A stretch of DNA of 9,198 bases from Candidatus Aenigmatarchaeota archaeon (GCA_021160955.1 JAGHBM010000019.1:1-9198); one strand, 5' to 3'; positions 1-7,490 are shown, numbered from the stretch's first letter. Program-made: numbers and translations. Notes: generated from the letters alone by a model not told the origin.

Positions 1-144
1 ACTGGAGTTGGTGGTGTTTCCCCAAGAGACGCCGCTGAAGTTATGATAAACGAAATAAAGAAATTTTCAGGCAAAAATCCAAAGAGAATTGTTCTTGTGG
101 CATATACAGAAGAACTTTATAAAGCATTCTGTGATGCACTATGA
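1..144 (+). CDS. Macro-domain protein, C-terminal end (partial, 5' end outside window)
   Basis: Frame 1 is open from the window edge to TGA at 142-144, giving 47 residues. It begins TGVGGVSPRDAAEVM and ends with a beta-strand-like IVLVAYTEELYKAF. The TGxGG(x)P-(x)-AA pattern followed by a helix and a hydrophobic strand is the phosphate-binding loop and C-terminal part of the macro domain (ADP-ribose-binding, Af1521/macroH2A type). Family members bind ADP-ribose and many remove it from proteins or from O-acetyl-ADP-ribose. The N-terminal part with the other ligand-contacting residues is not in the window, so activity cannot be judged. The stop overlaps the dph6 start (ATGA), so the two are almost certainly co-transcribed and translationally coupled. 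Confidence 0.75.
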   Translation, partial: TGVGGVSPRDAAEVMINEIKKFSGKNPKRIVLVAYTEELYKAFCDAL

Positions 145-821
145 GACTCGGTGTTTTATTCTCCGGCGGAAAGGATTCTATTTTGGCTCTTTACAAAGCC
201 ATGGAGAAGGAAGACGTAGTCTGTTTAATCACGGTTATTTCGGATAACAAAGAAAGTTACATGTTCCATACTCCCAACATTCATATCACGGAATATCAGG
301 CAGATTCCATTGGATTACCTCTGGTCACCATCAGGACAGCTGGTGTGAAGGAAGAAGAGCTTAAAGAGCTAAGGAGAGTTATAGAAATGGCCAAAGAAAA
401 ATTCGAAATAGATGGAATTGTTGCCGGAACAGTTGAATCTGTTTATCAGGCAACGAGAATTCAAAGGATTTGTGACTCTCTTGGGCTCTGGTGTTTCAAC
501 CCACTGTGGCAGAAAAATCAGCTTGATATACTGAGGGAAGTTGTTGAATTGGGATTCGATGTCGTCATCACCGGCGTTTTCGCAGAACCATTCGACTCCT
601 CTTGGCTCGGGAGAAAAATAAATTCAAAAACGATCGATGAACTCAAAAAGCTCTCGGAGATTTACAAGATCAGCCCTGCTGGTGAGGGCGGAGAGTTTGA
701 AACAACTGTCCTGGACGGGCCAATTTTCAAAAAGAGGCTGGAAGTTAAAGGGTTCTCGATCAATTTTTCTAAAGGATCTGGTATTATGGAAATAAAAAAA
801 TTGGAGCTGAAAGAAAAATGA
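141..821 (+). CDS. dph6: Diphthine--ammonia ligase (Dph6-type, N-type ATP pyrophosphatase)
   Basis: This 226-residue protein has the usual length for archaeal members of the family. Residues 8-13 (SGGKDS) are the PP-loop that binds ATP pyrophosphate. MFHTPN (41-46) and the GEGGEFET segment (181-188) are hallmarks of the Dph6/MJ0570 family. The known reaction is ATP-dependent amidation of diphthine on elongation factor 2 to diphthamide, the last step of that pathway, in the cytoplasm. The start ATG overlaps the macro-domain stop by 4 nt; GTGAT at 131-135 is a weak Shine-Dalgarno match. The gene also overlaps the next gene by ATGA, making a three-gene operon. No dph2 or dph5 gene is visible. 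Some PP-loop paralogs have other substrates, so the enzyme name is well supported but not certain. Confidence 0.85.
   Translation: MRLGVLFSGGKDSILALYKAMEKEDVVCLITVISDNKESYMFHTPNIHITEYQADSIGLPLVTIRTAGVKEEELKELRRVIEMAKEKFEIDGIVAGTVESVYQATRIQRICDSLGLWCFNPLWQKNQLDILREVVELGFDVVITGVFAEPFDSSWLGRKINSKTIDELKKLSEIYKISPAGEGGEFETTVLDGPIFKKRLEVKGFSINFSKGSGIMEIKKLELKEK
803..810 (+). promoter_or_regulatory. Shine-Dalgarno for the GATase gene
   Basis: GGAGCTGA lies 7 nt before the ATG at 818 and differs at one position from GGAGGTGA, the archaeal anti-SD complement. It sits inside the end of dph6 and supports the 818 start. Confidence 0.5.
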
Positions 822-1369
822 TATTGATAGTTGATTTGAGCTACAAAAAAAATTCATTGAGTTTTGAAGAATTCGTTCTGCCAATCGCGTCGATAGTTGA
901 AAAAACAGGGACGGACTTCAATATAAAACATTTCACAGAACTATGCGAAGAGGACCTGAGAAGCTCAGAGAAGGTGATACTGTGTGGAACTGCTTTAAAA
1001 GATGATGAGTTTTTGAAACACGAAGAAGAATTTTCATGGATGAAGAAAATCAACAAACCTATTCTCGGTATATGTGCGGGGATGCAGTTGATCGGTCTTG
1101 TTTTTGGTTCGGAGTTGATCGAAGCCAAAGAGATAGGAATGAAGGAGATAAAACTAAAAAAACCAAACAAACTCTTTTCGACGGATCTATATGCTTACGA
1201 GCTTCACAAATACTCGATAAAGCCAAATGAAGATTTTGAGATTCTCGCAGTTTCAGATCTATGTGTTCAAGCGATAAAACACAGGAGTAAGGAAATCTAT
1301 GGTGTGATATTCCATCCGGAAGTGAGACAAAGACAAATAATTGTGAATTTTGTTGAGAAGGTTTCTTAA
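818..1369 (+). CDS. Class I glutamine amidotransferase, GuaA-like (GMP synthase subunit A-like)
   Basis: This 183-residue stand-alone GATase domain has the length of archaeal split GMP synthase subunit A. The nucleophile elbow GICAGMQ puts the catalytic Cys at 86, and FHPEV supplies His166 and Glu168, so the triad is complete. The stretch SDLCVQAIKHRSKEIYGV (146-163) resembles the matching region of archaeal GMP synthase subunit A. The N-terminus lacks the DxGGQY-like start, and the usual oxyanion-loop GGP is replaced by CGTAL (56-60), so it is a divergent member. It could supply ammonia to a GMP synthetase B subunit or to another, unknown acceptor; no synthetase partner is adjacent. It overlaps dph6 by 4 nt (ATGA). 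I leave the symbol empty because the acceptor is uncertain. Confidence 0.7.
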   Translation: MILIVDLSYKKNSLSFEEFVLPIASIVEKTGTDFNIKHFTELCEEDLRSSEKVILCGTALKDDEFLKHEEEFSWMKKINKPILGICAGMQLIGLVFGSELIEAKEIGMKEIKLKKPNKLFSTDLYAYELHKYSIKPNEDFEILAVSDLCVQAIKHRSKEIYGVIFHPEVRQRQIIVNFVEKVS

Positions 1370-1386
1370 CTAATGAGGAGATGATG

Positions 1387-1404
1387 TTATAAATTTTTTA
1401 TATC
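1387..1404 (+). promoter_or_regulatory. AT-rich promoter (TATA element) of pyrG
   Basis: The stretch TTATAAATTTTTTATATC lies 20-37 nt before the pyrG ATG. Two possible TATA cores (1387-1394 and 1397-1404) would both put transcription start within a few nucleotides of the ATG. There is no Shine-Dalgarno sequence just before that ATG, so the mRNA is probably leaderless or nearly so. A GAGGAG motif followed by a three-codon ORF (1381-1392) lies just upstream and is probably chance. Confidence 0.55.
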
Positions 1405-1423
1405 ACGAATACCATACTCTTAT

Positions 1424-3031
1424 ATGCACAAACCGAAATTTGTTGTCGTCACTGGTGGAGTTCTTTCTGGTCTTGGTAAAGGTTTATTCATCGCTTCTTT
1501 AGGCAAGATATTGAAGATGAGAGGCTACAACGTAATACCAATAAAAATAGATCCCTACATGAACGTGGATGCGGGAACTATGAATCCCATGGAACATGGC
1601 GAAGTTTTCGTTCTCAACGATGGCTCGGAAGTTGATATGGATCTCGGAACTTATGAAAGGTTTTTGGATGTGAACCTCACCACGAAATCCAACATAACCA
1701 CTGGAAAAATATACAAAAAGGTCATCGAAAAAGAAAGAAAGGGGGAGTACCTTGGAAAAACGGTCCAACTCATACCTCATCTAACGGCAGAGTTGAAAAG
1801 CTGGTACAGGGAAGTCGCTGGAGATGCCGACATAGTTCTCATAGAAATAGGGGGGACTGTTGGCGACATAGAAAATCAGATATTTCTCGAGTCCGTGAGA
1901 GAGTTGTCTTTAGAAGAAGATGTGTTCTTCATTCATTCAACACTTGTTCCCGTCATAAAAGTCGTTGGTGAGCAAAAGACGAAACCCACTCAACAGTCCG
2001 TCAGAATGCTGAGAGAAATAGGTATTTTCCCCGATATGATATACTGCAGATCCGAAAAGCCTCTTCTCGATAATATAAAGAAAAAGATATCAAGGTTCTG
2101 TGGCGTTCCGGAGGATTACATAATTTCTGGACCGGATGTGAGTAACATATACGACATACCACTTCTTCTTGAAGATCAAGGGGTTGGAGAAAAAGTTTTG
2201 CGCGGTCTTGGTCTTGAAGAGAGAAAGATAATTGATGATGAACTCTCCAAGTGGAAGAAGTTTGTGAATAACATCGACAATCCTAAAAGAACTGTGAAAA
2301 TAGCAATAACCGGAAAGTATACATACCTTCATGATTCTTATGTATCCATCTTGGAAGCACTTAGACACTGTTCCGGGGAGCTTTCATGTAAAATAGATCT
2401 GAAGTGGATAGAAACGACTGACATTGAAAGTGGAAGGATAGATGTTAAGGAAGCTCTTGGTGATGTTGATGGAATCATAGTTCCGGGTGGGTTTGGAAGT
2501 CGAGGTACAGAAGGTAAGATAGAATGTATAAGATATGCCCGCGAAAACAACATTCCATTCCTTGGACTGTGTTTTGGATTTCAATTGGCAGTCATTGAGC
2601 ATGCCAGAAACTTGTGTGGTTTGAAAGATGCCAATTCGACTGAAATAAATCCAAACACTCCACATCCAGTCATAGATATTCTTCCCGAGCAGAAGAAAAT
2701 AAAAGATAAAGGTGCCACGATGAGACTCGGTGCGCACGAGGCCATTTTAAAAGATGGGACAATTGTTAGAAAATTGTACGGCAAAGATGTTGTATCGGAG
2801 CGTCACAGACATAGATATGAGGTTAATCCAGATTACATTAAAATTCTTGAGAAGAATGGTTTGATATTCTCCGGCGTTTCTCCTAGTGGGAGGTTGATGG
2901 AATTTCTGGAGAGGCCTGACCACAAGTTCTTTGTTGCCACACAAGCCCATCCAGAATTCACGTCGAGACCATTGAAACCCAACCCACTTTTCCTGGGGTT
3001 TGTCAAAGCCTGCTTGATCCAAGGGCAGTAG
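1424..3031 (+). CDS. pyrG: CTP synthase
   Basis: This complete 535-residue enzyme makes CTP from UTP, ATP and glutamine in the cytoplasm. The N-terminal synthetase domain (about 1-270) carries the P-loop-like GGVLSGLGKG (11-20), KIDPYMNVDAGTM (41-53), DMDLGTYERF (71-80), TTGKIY (92-97), GKTVQLIPH (111-119) and EIGGTVGDIE (141-150). The C-terminal class I GATase domain (about 290-530) carries GGFG (355-358), the nucleophile Cys383 in GLCFGFQ, and His509/Glu511 in QAHPEF. Small departures from the usual sequence are GLCFGFQ in place of GxCLGMQ, and SGLGKG where SxLGKG is typical; all catalytic residues are present. The start follows an AT-rich promoter with no Shine-Dalgarno. It faces the P-type ATPase gene convergently across 30 bp. 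Confidence 0.97.
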   Translation: MHKPKFVVVTGGVLSGLGKGLFIASLGKILKMRGYNVIPIKIDPYMNVDAGTMNPMEHGEVFVLNDGSEVDMDLGTYERFLDVNLTTKSNITTGKIYKKVIEKERKGEYLGKTVQLIPHLTAELKSWYREVAGDADIVLIEIGGTVGDIENQIFLESVRELSLEEDVFFIHSTLVPVIKVVGEQKTKPTQQSVRMLREIGIFPDMIYCRSEKPLLDNIKKKISRFCGVPEDYIISGPDVSNIYDIPLLLEDQGVGEKVLRGLGLEERKIIDDELSKWKKFVNNIDNPKRTVKIAITGKYTYLHDSYVSILEALRHCSGELSCKIDLKWIETTDIESGRIDVKEALGDVDGIIVPGGFGSRGTEGKIECIRYARENNIPFLGLCFGFQLAVIEHARNLCGLKDANSTEINPNTPHPVIDILPEQKKIKDKGATMRLGAHEAILKDGTIVRKLYGKDVVSERHRHRYEVNPDYIKILEKNGLIFSGVSPSGRLMEFLERPDHKFFVATQAHPEFTSRPLKPNPLFLGFVKACLIQGQ

Positions 3032-3061
3032 TGAGAAAGTTTGAATCTTCTATAATTCTCA
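3032..3061. terminator. Possible convergent terminator hairpin
   Basis: The 30-bp gap between the two convergent genes begins TGAGAA (3032-3037) and ends TTCTCA (3056-3061), a perfect 6-bp inverted repeat with an 18-nt loop that exactly fills the gap. There is no oligo-T tract on either strand, which archaeal termination normally uses. A role as a bidirectional terminator is therefore only a suggestion. Confidence 0.2.
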
Positions 3062-5542
3062 TTAGTACTCTTCTTTCGTTATTCTGTCTACGATCAGAGT
3101 GATCGTGATACCCAGGATAAACCCAACTACTGTTCCAACGATCAATATGGACCATTCTATCATACCCAATGGGACAACTTTGAAGTAACTTGCAAGAGGA
3201 GTGTATATGATTATCAGCTGAAGTACAAAGGATATTAACAGGGAATATACCAAGAATCTGTTTGTTAACCAATCTCTCAACGAAGCCAGTTTTTCACCAT
3301 ATCTTATCACTCCGATCCTCACAAATTCGTACATTATGAATCCTGTGAACAAAACTGTCCTTGCTTTCTCTACGCTGCCCGTCAAGGACAGTGCAGCAAG
3401 AAATGTGGATATTATTATTATAGACTTTTCAGTTCCTATCCCTCCAATTAGTAGGGCCAGTTTTTTGTTTATTATTCCTTCATTTCTCTTTCTCGGTTTT
3501 CTTTTCATTATATCTGGTCTTGGTGGATCTATCGATAGAGCCAATGCGGGCAAACCATCTGTTATCAAATTTATCCACAAGATTTGAACAGGATAAATGG
3601 ATATGAACGGCAAAAATATTGTTGCGATGAGTACAACCGCTACTTCAGCCACATTACATGTAAGAAGATAATTAACAAATTTTCTTGTATTGTCGAAAAT
3701 TCTTCTACCCTCTTTTATTGCATTTCTTATGGTTGCAAAATTGTCATCCAGAAGTACTATATCACTCGCTTCCTTTGCGACTTCTGTTCCTTTGATGCCC
3801 ATTGCTATACCAACATCTGCTTTCTTCAATGCCAGTGAGTCGTTCACGCCATCTCCGGTCATTGCAACAACATGACCTTCTTCTTTGAGTAGGTTCAATA
3901 TTCTCAATTTGTGAAATGGCGATGTCCTTGCAAAGATGTTAACGCCATCTTTTAGTTTTTTCTTTAGATCGTCATCGCTCATTCTGTCCATATCCAATCC
4001 TGTGATGACTTCCTTTGTTTCTATACCAACTTCTTTCCCTATTGATTCTGCCGTGAGAGGGTTGTCACCGGTTATCATTATTACCCTTATCCCAGCCGTG
4101 TGACATTCTTTTATTGCTTCCTTAACTTCCGGTCTCGGTGGATCGAACAAAACCACGAAACCTATGAATATTAATTTCTCTTCTAACGGTTTCTCATATT
4201 CCTTGTATGCTAGTCCTAGAACTCTGTAACTCTTTGATGCAAATTCACAATTCTTTTTCAAAATTTTATTTCTTGTCTCTTCATCCATCTGGATGACTTT
4301 ATCTCCAAAAAGTATTCTATTGGATTTCTTTACTATGACCTCTGGTGCTCCCTTAGAGAAAACTAATTTCTCACCGAGGTCTTGCACAACGGTCATCATC
4401 TCTCTTTCTGAGCTGAATGGAATTTCATCTATTCTTTTTCCATCAGAGTTGACAAACTCAGTCGAATAAATCTTCAATGCTACATCTGTTTCATCTCCTA
4501 TCCACTTCTCCTTTCCATCTTCGTCAATTTTCTTCGCATCGTTACAGTAAAAGCAGCATTTCAACGCAAGATCTTTTGCTTTTTCACTTTCATCCAATAA
4601 CCAGAGATCCTTCACTTCCATCTTTCCCTCTGTTATGGTTCCTGTCTTATCGGTGCATATCACATCAGTTGAACCAATGGATTCTGTTATTGCGAGCCTC
4701 CTCACCAAAGCATTTCTCTTGACCATTTCCCTTGCTCCAAGAGATAAGCCTATCGTTATAACCGCTGGTAAATCTTCTGGTATTGCGGCAACTGCCAATG
4801 ATACTGCTATTAGCCCAGCCTCTATGAATCCGAATTTATGGAATCCCACAAAGAAAGTTAAAACTATGACGACTATGGTCATCAACACTATTTTTCTTGT
4901 AAAATTCTTCATCTGGGACTGGAACGGTGTCTCCCCTTCTTTTATCTCTTGCATCCTTGATGCTATCTTACCTATCTCTGTTTTCATGCCGGTTGCAAAA
5001 ACTTCTGCGATCGCTTTCCCAGAGTAAATTCCACATCCAGAAAATATCTTATCCCCAGTTTTTTTCTTCTTTGCCCTCGATTCACCGGTCAGTATCGATT
5101 CGTCCACTTCCAGTTCTCCTTCCAATATTTTTGCATCCGCCGGTATGATATCTCCTCCTTCCAATACAATCAAATCTCCTGGAACTATATCAGTTGAGTC
5201 TATTATCTTTTCTTTTCCATCTCTGATCACCCTTGCTTTCGGTGTCGCCATTTTTTGTAGCGCTTCCACAGTTTTCTCTGCCTTGTAGTCTTGGATGAAC
5301 CCAGCGATTCCAGATGCAAATACTATTATCAATATCAATACACTGTCAAAGAAACTTTCATGTTTCATATAACTGACAGAAAAGGACAAAATCGCGGCAA
5401 AAATCAGAAGCAAAATTATTGGGGATGTGAACTGGGATACAAATATCTTCACGGGCGAGACTTTCTTCTCCCTTCTTATTTCATTCTTTCCAAATTCTTT
5501 GAGTTTTCTTCTCCCTTCTTCTTCAGTCAGACCCCTTTTCAT
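3062..5542 (-). CDS. P2-type (SERCA-like) cation-transporting P-type ATPase
   Basis: This 826-residue membrane pump hydrolyses ATP to move a cation, most likely Ca2+. In order it has an N-terminal cation-ATPase domain, M1-M2 (about 39-84), an actuator domain with TGES (152-155), M3-M4 (217-265) with PEDLP (255-259), the phosphorylated Asp298 in DKTGT, the nucleotide-site motif KGAPE (397-401), DPPRP (467-471), TGDN (491-494), hinge TGDGVND (562-568), then M5-M10 (about 620-818). Residues matching SERCA ion ligands are present: Glu256 in M4, Asn630 and Glu633 in M5 (NVAE), and Asn658, Thr661 and Asp662 in M6 (NLITD). It has no heavy-metal-binding CxxC domain, so it is not a P1B pump. It is shorter than eukaryotic SERCA (about 994) but normal for prokaryotes. 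The exact ion is inferred. It lies 42 bp downstream of the AMMECR1 gene on the same strand. Confidence 0.93.
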   Translation of the reverse strand: MKRGLTEEEGRRKLKEFGKNEIRREKKVSPVKIFVSQFTSPIILLLIFAAILSFSVSYMKHESFFDSVLILIIVFASGIAGFIQDYKAEKTVEALQKMATPKARVIRDGKEKIIDSTDIVPGDLIVLEGGDIIPADAKILEGELEVDESILTGESRAKKKKTGDKIFSGCGIYSGKAIAEVFATGMKTEIGKIASRMQEIKEGETPFQSQMKNFTRKIVLMTIVVIVLTFFVGFHKFGFIEAGLIAVSLAVAAIPEDLPAVITIGLSLGAREMVKRNALVRRLAITESIGSTDVICTDKTGTITEGKMEVKDLWLLDESEKAKDLALKCCFYCNDAKKIDEDGKEKWIGDETDVALKIYSTEFVNSDGKRIDEIPFSSEREMMTVVQDLGEKLVFSKGAPEVIVKKSNRILFGDKVIQMDEETRNKILKKNCEFASKSYRVLGLAYKEYEKPLEEKLIFIGFVVLFDPPRPEVKEAIKECHTAGIRVIMITGDNPLTAESIGKEVGIETKEVITGLDMDRMSDDDLKKKLKDGVNIFARTSPFHKLRILNLLKEEGHVVAMTGDGVNDSLALKKADVGIAMGIKGTEVAKEASDIVLLDDNFATIRNAIKEGRRIFDNTRKFVNYLLTCNVAEVAVVLIATIFLPFISIYPVQILWINLITDGLPALALSIDPPRPDIMKRKPRKRNEGIINKKLALLIGGIGTEKSIIIISTFLAALSLTGSVEKARTVLFTGFIMYEFVRIGVIRYGEKLASLRDWLTNRFLVYSLLISFVLQLIIIYTPLASYFKVVPLGMIEWSILIVGTVVGFILGITITLIVDRITKEEY

Positions 5543-5563
5543 GAATAGTTTTTATGATTTTCC

Positions 5564-5572
5564 TAAATAAAA
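5564..5572 (-). promoter_or_regulatory. TATA element of the P-type ATPase gene
   Basis: On the minus strand TTTTATTTA is centred 26 nt upstream of the ATPase ATG (5542), the usual archaeal TATA-to-start distance. Transcription would begin at the start codon, giving a leaderless mRNA. No Shine-Dalgarno sequence is present. Read-through from the AMMECR1 gene is also possible. Confidence 0.45.
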
Positions 5573-5584
5573 CATTTGGAGAAA

Positions 5585-6169
5585 TTAAACCTCGTCGATT
5601 TCCCCGTAAGGTTCTTTCTCTTTGAATGCCTTGACTCTAAACCTGTAAATCGTGGACCTTTTCCACGCATCAGGATCCCAAAGCCCTGCCTTGTATGACA
5701 GCTCTTCCAAGAACTTTATTTTGTCTGGTATCTTCTCCCAGACTTGAGGTAGAAATAATCCCGAGTTCCACCCCTTCTTCAGTATCAAACCATCTTTCTT
5801 TGGAACTATCTTTTTTAGCAATTTCTCTGGATTTTTGAATTCTATTTTTTCAGGTCTCGTTAGAACTGATACCTCCACCGTGACTTCATCTAATTCTTCC
5901 TTTCTCAACGGTGGAAATCTTGGATCCCTCGCAGCCGATATTGCGGCTTCAATGACTCCGTGAATTAATGGCTTCTCTGGATATGGTAATCCTATACATC
6001 CCCGCAACTCTCCAGAAGGATATTTTTCCAATGTTACGAATACTCCCATCCTTTCCCTAAGGATTTCAGGATATTCTCCAGGTTCAACAATCTTTCCATT
6101 TCTAACAAAATTCTCTATAGATTCTCTTGCAAGTTTCACGAGGAAAATCCCATGCTTCTTGGTGATCAT
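5585..6169 (-). CDS. AMMECR1-family protein
   Basis: This 194-residue cytoplasmic protein has the normal size of the AMMECR1 domain family. The signature LRGCIG is at 55-60 with the conserved Cys58. Other family features are AARDPRFPPL (80-89), where the domain's second half begins, EVSVLTRP near 104-111, and the C-terminal GLFLPQVWEK followed by FLEEL and KAGLWDPDAW. The biochemical function of the family is not established; it is conserved in archaea and eukaryotes. In many prokaryotes AMMECR1 is linked to a Memo protein and a particular radical SAM enzyme. Here no Memo gene is visible, and the nearby radical SAM gene is a different (SPASM) type on the other strand. It sits between an antiporter gene (62 bp upstream) and the ATPase gene (42 bp downstream). 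Confidence 0.93.
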   Translation of the reverse strand: MITKKHGIFLVKLARESIENFVRNGKIVEPGEYPEILRERMGVFVTLEKYPSGELRGCIGLPYPEKPLIHGVIEAAISAARDPRFPPLRKEELDEVTVEVSVLTRPEKIEFKNPEKLLKKIVPKKDGLILKKGWNSGLFLPQVWEKIPDKIKFLEELSYKAGLWDPDAWKRSTIYRFRVKAFKEKEPYGEIDEV

Positions 6170-6190
6170 ATTTTAAATGTCACGTTTTAT

Positions 6191-6198
6191 TATTTTAT
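6191..6198 (-). promoter_or_regulatory. TATA element of the AMMECR1 gene
   Basis: Within an AT-rich run (6185-6200), the minus strand reads ATAAAATA centred about 26 nt upstream of the ATG at 6169. This predicts transcription starting at the start codon. No Shine-Dalgarno sequence precedes the ATG. Confidence 0.45.
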
Positions 6199-6231
6199 TG
6201 TTGATTAAGTAAGAAGTTCTCTCATGATATG

Positions 6232-7392
6232 CTATTCTTTCTTCTTGGTCCACCTAACTAATAGGTTTGAGAATGTTATTGGCACTACGAAAGTGAAAAA
6301 TATACTCGATGCCACTATAACTGAATAAAGGTTTGAACCTATCAGTCCACTGTCGAGCAAAATTTTAATTATTATGATGGATGTACTGAATCTCACCGAA
6401 AGCCCGACTCCGAGCAGGATGGACTGTTTTACCCCAATCTTTTTAAATCCAATGATAAGGGATCCGATTAACTTTGCGAGCGATGACACTATGACGACCA
6501 ACAAAACCAATGTTGGATACATCACAAGATATTTTATGTTTATAGATGATCCGACCCACAAAAAGAACAGAGGTGCAAAAAATCCGTAGCACATAGTCTT
6601 CACTTCACTCTCTATGTACTTCAGCCTTTCGTCAGGTATGAATGTTCTTAAACTTATCCCTGCAAGAAGTGCTGCCAGGGGTGCACTCTCGGCATACATC
6701 CCTATACCTAAAAACAAGAACAGTGTGAAGATAACGAAGAGAAAAAGTGTCTCTATGTTTATGAAACTGAATTGTTTGCCCTCTTTCTTGAGTTTAGTTA
6801 GCCCTATGGTGAGTGCAAAGAGGACAAATAGAGAAACTAATGTCATTCCTATCTTGAAGTGTGTGTGAACCGTCGAACCAACAAGTACGACCACTAATAT
6901 CAAAGTAGCCAATTCTATCATATCATCCAAGGTGCCAGCACCTATGATTGTTTGACCCAGTGATGTGTTTACTATTCCAAATTCGTCTAGTATAGGCACC
7001 AATATTGCCTCACCAACTGTTGAAAACGATAGCGGAACAAGGAGAGATACAAACCAATCATAGTTGAATATGAAATGAACAATCAAACTACCAAAAATTG
7101 TTTCTAGTAATATTGTCATACCGGTGATTCCTATTATGAATCCACTCTTTTTTTCCATCTTCGTGAGATCTATCTCAAATCCTATTATGAACAACAAGAA
7201 ATACATCCCGAGATTCGCCAAGAAGGTAAATGTTGATGAATTTGTTATTTGTGAAAATGGATTTTTTATCGCCAGCAAGAACCCGAAAATGAGTGCTGCA
7301 AATATCCACGGTACTTTGATCTTCTCTATCAGTTCGCCTACTATGAAAGTGAACAGGAATGCGATGGCAAGGAAGAGAAAGATATTCATCAT
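6232..7392 (-). CDS. Cation:proton antiporter, CPA2 (KefB/NapA-like) family
   Basis: This 386-residue, very hydrophobic protein has about 12-13 predicted membrane segments. Conserved landmarks of the CPA2 fold are GxxxKxPxIxG-like residues near 19-37, LLFIIGFEID (66-75), the Asp-Asp pair 156-157 in GAGTLDDMIE that carries the transported ion or proton, Lys307 in a late helix (SLAKLIG), and GVGLSVRFST (328-337). Two adjacent acidic residues and the helix Lys fit electrogenic Na+/H+ exchangers such as NapA. There is no cytoplasmic TrkA-N/RCK domain, so it is not a full KefB/KefC type. It swaps Na+ (or K+) for H+ across the cytoplasmic membrane. Met2 is an alternative start, but the TATA position favours Met1. 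It is probably the first gene of a same-strand block with AMMECR1 and the P-type ATPase. Confidence 0.88.
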   Translation of the reverse strand: MMNIFLFLAIAFLFTFIVGELIEKIKVPWIFAALIFGFLLAIKNPFSQITNSSTFTFLANLGMYFLLFIIGFEIDLTKMEKKSGFIIGITGMTILLETIFGSLIVHFIFNYDWFVSLLVPLSFSTVGEAILVPILDEFGIVNTSLGQTIIGAGTLDDMIELATLILVVVLVGSTVHTHFKIGMTLVSLFVLFALTIGLTKLKKEGKQFSFINIETLFLFVIFTLFLFLGIGMYAESAPLAALLAGISLRTFIPDERLKYIESEVKTMCYGFFAPLFFLWVGSSINIKYLVMYPTLVLLVVIVSSLAKLIGSLIIGFKKIGVKQSILLGVGLSVRFSTSIIIIKILLDSGLIGSNLYSVIVASSIFFTFVVPITFSNLLVRWTKKKE

Positions 7393-7413
7393 GAAAATAA
7401 TAATGTTGTCGTA

Positions 7414-7422
7414 CTATATAAG
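7414..7422 (-). promoter_or_regulatory. TATA box of the antiporter gene
   Basis: CTTATATAG on the minus strand is centred at 7418, exactly 26 nt from the first base of the ATG (7392). This predicts a leaderless transcript. It is one half of a divergent promoter region shared with the radical SAM gene. Confidence 0.6.
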
Positions 7423-7446
7423 AATAATATGCTTTTCATCAGAAAA

Positions 7447-7473
7447 ACTTATATACCACGAAGCACTTATAAT
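7447..7473 (+). promoter_or_regulatory. Tandem TATA-like elements of the radical SAM gene
   Basis: ACTTATATACC begins at 7447, preceded by an A-rich stretch that could serve as a BRE, and a second ACTTATAATAC begins at 7465, 18 nt later. The first would start transcription near 7478, leaving a leader of about 24 nt that includes the Shine-Dalgarno; the second near 7495. The first looks the better match. Confidence 0.5.
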
Positions 7474-7490
7474 ACAACATTCTTGGTTAA

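Noticed and set aside
1374..1392. GAGGAG followed by ATGATGTTATAA as a leader peptide before pyrG
   Set aside because: The ORF is only three codons and overlaps the predicted TATA element, so it probably lies upstream of the transcription start.
4635..5027. 130-codon plus-strand open frame inside the P-type ATPase
   Set aside because: It is antisense to the conserved actuator/M3-M4/phosphorylation region, with no ribosome site or recognisable domain; a shadow of the real gene.
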